The notes below the pieces were generated by a model. That model was given only the letters and a program-made list of their open reading frames with translations. It was not told the DNA's origin and did not search any database. Positions 59,762-64,000 of a stretch of 64,000 bases of DNA are shown here, piece by piece (within the stretch, counting starts at the first letter, position 1; each line of letters starts with the position of its first letter). Source of the DNA: Micromonospora chokoriensis (lineage in GTDB: Bacteria; Actinomycetota; Actinomycetes; Mycobacteriales; Micromonosporaceae); the NCBI RefSeq assembly GCF_000718555.1, contig NZ_JOAN01000027.1, positions 43,369 through 107,368 on the forward strand. The letters are read 5' to 3'. The translations under genes and the position numbers were made by a program.

Positions 59762-60814
59762 TCACTGGCTCATGGCCCGCTCCAACGCCCGCGCCGGGGA
59801 CAGGAGCTGGCCGCCGGCCTGGCGACGGCGGGCGTCGCGCACCGTCATCCGTACGCCCTCGGTGAAGCCCACCTTGGGGAACCAGCCGAGCAGCTCGCGG
59901 GCCTTCCTGGTGTCCAGCGCCATGTTGCGCACCTCGCCCGGCCACGGCAGCGGCTCGTAGCGGGCCGCGTTACCGACACCGGACGCCTCCCGGACGGTGT
60001 CGTAGACCTCGTTGACGCTGGTCTGCCGACCTGAGGCGATGTTGACCATCCCCACCCCGTGGTTGTGGCAGGCCGTGGCGACCGCCTCGGCGACGTCGCT
60101 GACGTGGATGAAGTCCCGGGTCTGCGTGCCGTCGTCGTAGATCACCACCTGCCGGCCAGCGAGCAGCGCATCGGCCATCAGGGACACGACGCCACAGTCA
60201 CTGCCCTCCTGTCGCGGCCCGTAGACATTGCCGAACACCATCGAGGTGTACGCCAGGCCGTGCTGACGCCCGAACCAGTCGAGGTAGTGCACACCAGCGG
60301 CCTTGCTGATGCCGTACGGGCTCACCGGGGCGATCGGATAGTCCTCGCGGACCGGCAACTCGTGGGCGGCGACGCTGCCGAAGATGGCGCTGCTGGCCGC
60401 GTTGACCACCAGTCGTACGCCGCTGCGGGCGCAGGCGTCCAGCACGTTGACGGTGCCGAACACGTTCACGTCGGCGTCGTACAGGGGTGAGCGGCGGGCG
60501 GCGGGAACGCTCGGCTGCGCGGCGAGGTGCACCACCACGTCCGGCTGCCACTGGTGGATGACCTCGACACCTTCCGGCGTACGGATGTCACCGGAGATGA
60601 CGTCCGCCTCGGTCAGACCGCCGTACGCGGCGTCGGCCAGATTGTCGATTCGGCCGGTGGAGAAGTTGTCGAGCACCCGGACCTGGGTGCCCATCAGCAT
60701 CAGCCGGGCGACCACGTGGCTGCCGATGAAGCCGGCGCCTCCGGTCACCAGAACGCGCCGGGGCATCAGGTCCGTCGGCGGGTCGACAGCGACGGCGGTA
60801 ACGGGCAGATCCAT
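59762..60814 (-). CDS. NAD-dependent sugar epimerase/dehydratase
   Basis: The 350-residue product is an extended SDR: NAD motif GGAGFIGS at 25-32, LDNFSTGRIDNL, HLAAQPSVPAARRSP, catalytic Tyr167 and Lys171 in SPYGISK, then NVYGPRQEG, FIHVSDVAEAVATACHNHG and RYEPLPWPGEVRNMALD. Closest in pattern to UDP-glucose 4-epimerase and related enzymes; the substrate is not certain. ATG 60814 follows AAGGAG with 6-base spacing. It is divergent from the sugar transferase and belongs to the glycan locus. Confidence 0.88.
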   Translation of the reverse strand: MDLPVTAVAVDPPTDLMPRRVLVTGGAGFIGSHVVARLMLMGTQVRVLDNFSTGRIDNLADAAYGGLTEADVISGDIRTPEGVEVIHQWQPDVVVHLAAQPSVPAARRSPLYDADVNVFGTVNVLDACARSGVRLVVNAASSAIFGSVAAHELPVREDYPIAPVSPYGISKAAGVHYLDWFGRQHGLAYTSMVFGNVYGPRQEGSDCGVVSLMADALLAGRQVVIYDDGTQTRDFIHVSDVAEAVATACHNHGVGMVNIASGRQTSVNEVYDTVREASGVGNAARYEPLPWPGEVRNMALDTRKARELLGWFPKVGFTEGVRMTVRDARRRQAGGQLLSPARALERAMSQ

Positions 60815-61066
60815 GCGGAACTCCTTGGAACGACGGGGCCGTCGGCCCGCACGGCGGCAACCGGACGGCCGGGCACGACCGTAACCCACCAAACACCCAC
60901 CAAACGGACTTTTCACCCAATGCCCGAGGTGGATATGGGAGGTTCGGCGCAAGAAGTCCCCTTTTTACCTATCCGGGACTATTGGGGCATTTGTGACTAG
61001 TAGCTTACTCCCGGGGTGCTCACCCCGATGCCCTACAAGCACCTGGCGGCGAAGGAGGTCGACGCG
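60815..61066. promoter_or_regulatory. Divergent promoter gap of the glycan locus
   Basis: About 250 bases between the epimerase and the sugar transferase. Around 60940-61010 it is AT-rich (CTTTTTACC and ATTTGTGACTAGTAGC) and probably holds both promoters. An AAGGAGG at 61052-61058 is the ribosome binding site for a TTG at 61067. Confidence 0.4.
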
Positions 61067-62146
61067 TTGAGAGAGACCCCTGGTCCCGTCACGGCGGACA
61101 CATCTCCGCTGCGGGGCGACGACAGCGCGACCCCGCATGGCGTCCCCATGACAGCGATGCCACAAGCGCAACAGCGCCCGGAGATCCCGGTGCAACTTCA
61201 GGAGTTGTTCGATCGCCAGGAGCGGGGCACCCGGTCGGATCAGCACGGACGGCGGGCCCGCGTGGTGGTGCTCGAACCGACCGACACGGCCACCACGCCC
61301 GACCGCCTCGACGAGGAGTTCGACGTGGCCGTCCGGCTCCCGGTGCCGGCCTGCGCCGAGGAGCTCGCCCGGGTCCTGGCCCGCGTCCGACCTCGACTTC
61401 TGCTGCTCAAGCACTCCCTGGAGAGCATCGACGACCGCATCATCACCAGCTGCATGGGCGCCGGCGTCGAGATCATGGTGCTGGCCCGACCCGTCTACGG
61501 CCTGCTGCGAGCGCCCGCCATGGCGCGCTTCGGTGGCCTGCCGTGGATCCGGCTGGGATCCGGGGCCGGCCGGCCCCGTGGTGAGCGGCTCAAACGGTTC
61601 TTCGACCTCAGCATGATCCTGCTCAGTGCCGTAGTGGTGGTCCCGCTGATCGCGGTGCTCGCCGCCGTCGTCTCGTTCACCGGCCCACCGTTCTATTTTC
61701 AGCAACGCGTCGGCGCGGGTGGACAGCTGTTCCGGGTGGTCAAGTTCCGCACCATGCAAGTCGGCGCCGAGCAGGCCACCGGCCCGGTCCTGGCCCTGCC
61801 GGACGACGTCCGGATCACCCGCCTGGGACGTGTGCTGCGACGGTCCCGGCTGGACGAGTTGCCCCAGCTCTGGAACGTACTGCGCGGCGACATGAGTCTC
61901 GTCGGGCCCCGCCCGGAACGCCCGGAGTTCATCGCCGGCTTCGCCCGGCTGCCCCACTACGACCTGCGGCACCTGATCCGACCGGGGCTGACCGGCATCG
62001 CCCAGCTCACCGGCGGGTACGCGGCCACCGTCGAGGACAAGCTCCGCTGCGACCTGCTCTACCTCAACTGCCGCTCCATGCGGGTCGACCTGACCCTGCT
62101 CCTGCTGACCGTCGTCGAACTGTTCCGGGGGTTCCCCCGTGGCTAG
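61067..62146 (+). CDS. Undecaprenyl-phosphate sugar-1-phosphate transferase (priming enzyme)
   Basis: The product has the bacterial sugar transferase domain in its last 200 residues: RLKRFFDLSMILLSAVVVVP (membrane hairpin), FYFQQRVGAGGQLFRVVKFR, TMQVG, DELPQLWNVLRGDMSLVGPR with the Asp-Glu pair, and LIRPGLTGIAQLTGGYAATV. This enzyme starts lipid-linked glycan synthesis. The N-terminal half (about 150 residues) is a divergent Rossmann-like domain without the usual four-helix membrane bundle. TTG 61067 is chosen because of AAGGAGG 8 bases upstream; ATG 61028 is an alternative. It overlaps the flippase gene by 8 bases. Confidence 0.85.
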   Translation: MRETPGPVTADTSPLRGDDSATPHGVPMTAMPQAQQRPEIPVQLQELFDRQERGTRSDQHGRRARVVVLEPTDTATTPDRLDEEFDVAVRLPVPACAEELARVLARVRPRLLLLKHSLESIDDRIITSCMGAGVEIMVLARPVYGLLRAPAMARFGGLPWIRLGSGAGRPRGERLKRFFDLSMILLSAVVVVPLIAVLAAVVSFTGPPFYFQQRVGAGGQLFRVVKFRTMQVGAEQATGPVLALPDDVRITRLGRVLRRSRLDELPQLWNVLRGDMSLVGPRPERPEFIAGFARLPHYDLRHLIRPGLTGIAQLTGGYAATVEDKLRCDLLYLNCRSMRVDLTLLLLTVVELFRGFPRG

Positions 62147-63704
62147 TGCGGCCCACACGGTCGAGACCCGGGTCACCCGCAACACGGCCAGCATGCTGGC
62201 CGCACGGGTGATCATGGCGGTGTCCGGGCTGATCTCCGTGCCGGTCATCTACCAGCAGCTCGGGCCGCGCGAGTTCGGGATCTGGGTCGTGCTCGCCGGC
62301 CTGCTCGCGATGGCCGCCCTGATCGATCTCGGACTCGGTTCCGCCCTGGTGCGCGAGGTGGCGCGGGCCGAGAGCCCGGCTGACCGGGACCTGGTGCGCC
62401 GGCTGCTCGGGCTGGGGCTGGGTTGGGCCGTGCTGCTGGGCCTGCTCACCCTGGGCGCGCTCGGTGCCGTGTGGCCGTGGCTCGCCGGGCTGCTGCGCCT
62501 CGGGGACCTGGCCGACGAGGCGTGGCACGCCACCCTCTGGCTGATCGTCGGCCTGGTGGCCGGTGCCGTGGAGCTGCCCTGGCGGGCCGTGCTCGAAGGC
62601 GGCCAGCGCTACGGGTCACTCGCCGCGATCAGCGCCGGCACCGCGATCCTCACCGCCGCACTCTCGATCCTGGTGGTACGCCTCGGCGGTGGCCTGGCGG
62701 CGTTGGCCGCCTCGGCCGCCGCGACCGGCGCGATCCGTACCCTCCTGCTCGCCGCCACCACCCACCGGCAGTGCCCGCAGCTGTCCCCCCGGTGGGGGCG
62801 CACGGACCTGGGCGACATCCGCCGGATCGGCGGCTACGGCCTGCGGGTGCAGGTCTCCAGCGGCGCCGGCATGGTCAACGTGGAACTCGACCGGCTCGTC
62901 CTCGGTGGAGCCTTCGGTCCCGCCGTGGCCGGCGGCTTCGACCTGGGCAGTCGTCTGCTCAACCTGCTCCGCCTGCCCCCGGGTTTCGCCCTCATCGTGC
63001 TGTTCCCCGCCGCTGTCGCCCGCACGGTCACAAGGGGCACCGGCTGGCTGGACCGGTTCTACCTGACCGCCACCCGGTACCTCGCGCTGTTCCTCGCCCC
63101 GGCCACCGCGGCTCTGATGGTGAGCGCCGACCCGCTGGTCCGGCTCTGGCTGGGCCACCAGGTCCCCTGGGCAGCGGCGAACATCGTGATCCTCGCCCCC
63201 GCGTACGCCCTCAACCTGATCACCGGGGCGGCGACGATCGCCGCCCGCGCCGAGGGCCGCCCCGGGTTGGAGACGCGGTACGTGCTGCTCTCCGTCGTGC
63301 TCAACCTGATCCTCACCGTGCCGATGCTGCTGCTGTGCGGGCCGCTCGGCGTACCCCTGTCGACCGCGCTGGCGGTGGTGCTCAGCACCGGGTACTTCCT
63401 GGTCTACTTCCACACCGCCACGGCCCGGCCGCTGGCCCCGCTGGCCCGGGCGATCTGGCCGCCGCTCGCCGCGGCGGTCGCGGCCGGGGTGGTCACCGCG
63501 GCGGCCAGCCCGTTCCTGCCCGACGGCCCGGGACGACTCGACGCCGCCCTCGCCGTCTCCACCCGGGCGGCGCTGACCTTGTTCGTCGCCGGCACGCTGC
63601 TGGCCGTCGGCGGGCACGTGAGCGCGAGCGACCGGCTGCGGCTGCATCGGCTGCTGCGCGCGCCGGCCGCCGTGCTGTCCCCGAGCAGCGGAGGCACGCG
63701 ATGA
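62139..63704 (+). CDS. Lipid-linked oligosaccharide flippase (Wzx/MOP family)
   Basis: The 521-residue product has about 13 hydrophobic segments and the polysaccharide-flippase pattern: MLAARVIMAVSGLISVPVIY, LGPREFGIWVVLAGLLAMAAL, then FDLGSRLLNLLRLPPGFALI. It would move glycan units across the membrane. GTG 62139 overlaps the sugar transferase stop region and its own stop overlaps the next ATG. Part of a coupled operon with its neighbours. Confidence 0.85.
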   Translation: MASAAHTVETRVTRNTASMLAARVIMAVSGLISVPVIYQQLGPREFGIWVVLAGLLAMAALIDLGLGSALVREVARAESPADRDLVRRLLGLGLGWAVLLGLLTLGALGAVWPWLAGLLRLGDLADEAWHATLWLIVGLVAGAVELPWRAVLEGGQRYGSLAAISAGTAILTAALSILVVRLGGGLAALAASAAATGAIRTLLLAATTHRQCPQLSPRWGRTDLGDIRRIGGYGLRVQVSSGAGMVNVELDRLVLGGAFGPAVAGGFDLGSRLLNLLRLPPGFALIVLFPAAVARTVTRGTGWLDRFYLTATRYLALFLAPATAALMVSADPLVRLWLGHQVPWAAANIVILAPAYALNLITGAATIAARAEGRPGLETRYVLLSVVLNLILTVPMLLLCGPLGVPLSTALAVVLSTGYFLVYFHTATARPLAPLARAIWPPLAAAVAAGVVTAAASPFLPDGPGRLDAALAVSTRAALTLFVAGTLLAVGGHVSASDRLRLHRLLRAPAAVLSPSSGGTR

Positions 63705-64000
63705 GCGTCGACCGTCGCACCGCGCGCTGCGTGGTGTGCGGGCCACGGCAGGCCCACCGGCCCGAACTCGGCGGGCTGCTGCGCCGCTGCGAGGGCTGCG
63801 GCTTCAGTTGGACGGCGCAGGAGCAGTCCGAGAAGGACGGTCGCTACGACGAGGACTACTTCGCCGAGGGTGGTTACGACGACTACTTCCGGTCCGCGCC
63901 GCGCCGGTTCGAGGCGGGCCGGCGGCTGCGCTGGCTGCTGTCCACCGTCCGCCCCACCGTCCTGCTCGAAGCCGGCTGCGCCGGCGGCTACTTCCTCGAA
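63701..64000 (+). CDS. Class I SAM methyltransferase, cut by window end
   Basis: The first 100 residues show a zinc-ribbon-like start (CVVCGPRQA and CEGCGFSW, four cysteines), then RYDEDYFAEGGYDDYF and RFEAGRRLRWLL. The SAM motif I region begins at LLEAGCAGGYFLE, where the window ends. This architecture (Zn ribbon plus methyltransferase) is typical of glycan-locus methyltransferases. ATG 63701 overlaps the flippase stop (ATGA). Confidence 0.78.
   Translation, partial: MSVDRRTARCVVCGPRQAHRPELGGLLRRCEGCGFSWTAQEQSEKDGRYDEDYFAEGGYDDYFRSAPRRFEAGRRLRWLLSTVRPTVLLEAGCAGGYFLE

Noticed and set aside
1..64000. CRISPR arrays, tRNA and rRNA genes
   Set aside because: No spaced short direct repeats and no cloverleaf-like sequences were noticed on reading; a tRNA scan was not possible here.

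Overview
The window is high-GC actinobacterial DNA. Start codons are often GTG or TTG behind GGAGG-type ribosome binding sites, ATGA/GTGA overlaps are frequent, and helix-turn-helix/TPR regulators, secreted TAT/Sec carbohydrate-active proteins and small interspersed palindromes are present. Gene content and style (urea system, HAF-repeat protein, CBM-bearing secreted enzymes, small 'flavin reductase-like' protein beside an XRE/TPR regulator) suggest the Micromonosporaceae, probably Micromonospora. The genus is inference. No tRNA, rRNA, CRISPR array or intact transposase was seen.

Layout. 1-5.7 kb is accessory DNA: small hypothetical genes, an aspartyl-hydroxylase-like protein, a SnoaL-like protein and an esterase, mixed with several broken gene pieces. 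5.8-7.1 kb holds an ArgJ-like acetyltransferase and a scrap of an adenylate-forming ligase between two ~90 bp direct repeats; the second repeat is the end of an XRE-cupin regulator. 7.1-9.4 kb is that regulator, divergent from a thioredoxin-reductase/methyltransferase fusion. 9.6-17.7 kb holds a long coiled-coil polarity-type protein with a pentapeptide-repeat tail, a methyltransferase, a flavoprotein disulfide reductase, an XRE/TPR regulator divergent from two translationally coupled small genes, a GNAT enzyme and an aminoglycoside-nucleotidyltransferase-like protein. 17.7-20.5 kb is a copper-type group (membrane protein, cupredoxin-like lipoprotein, CopC). 20.7-31.7 kb has secreted sugar-dehydrogenase-like proteins, a HAF-repeat protein with no own stop codon, stress-type small proteins, and a LacI regulator with a perfect palindromic operator facing a LamG plus sugar-dehydrogenase operon.

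31.7-43.7 kb is a nitrogen block: urea ABC transporter urtABCDE, a cytoplasmic AmiC-like binding protein, a MarR regulator, and urease ureABCFGD (no ureE). Together they would import urea and hydrolyse it to ammonia. 45.5-51.4 kb is a sulfur block: ssuD divergent from ssuA-ssuC-ssuB, followed in the same operon by a selenium-binding-protein/methanethiol-oxidase homologue and a membrane protein. 51.5-56.7 kb has an O-methyltransferase, an alpha/beta hydrolase, two tandem small secreted proteins, a metallophosphoesterase, two gene stumps meeting at one point, and overlapping Nudix and HD genes. 57.2-59.6 kb is a TAT-exported glycoside-hydrolase-like protein with CBM32-FN3-CBM32 modules, and a decayed extra CBM32 piece lies beyond it. 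59.7-64 kb starts a surface-glycan locus (NAD-sugar epimerase, priming sugar transferase, flippase, methyltransferase cut by the window end).

The least ordinary observations are the direct-repeat-flanked ArgJ island, the pentapeptide tail on the coiled-coil protein, the two families of palindromic elements that occur as a composite at two loci, the stop-less HAF gene at an 11-G run, the His-rich UreG in a locus lacking ureE, and the sulfonate operon with a methanethiol-oxidase homologue.
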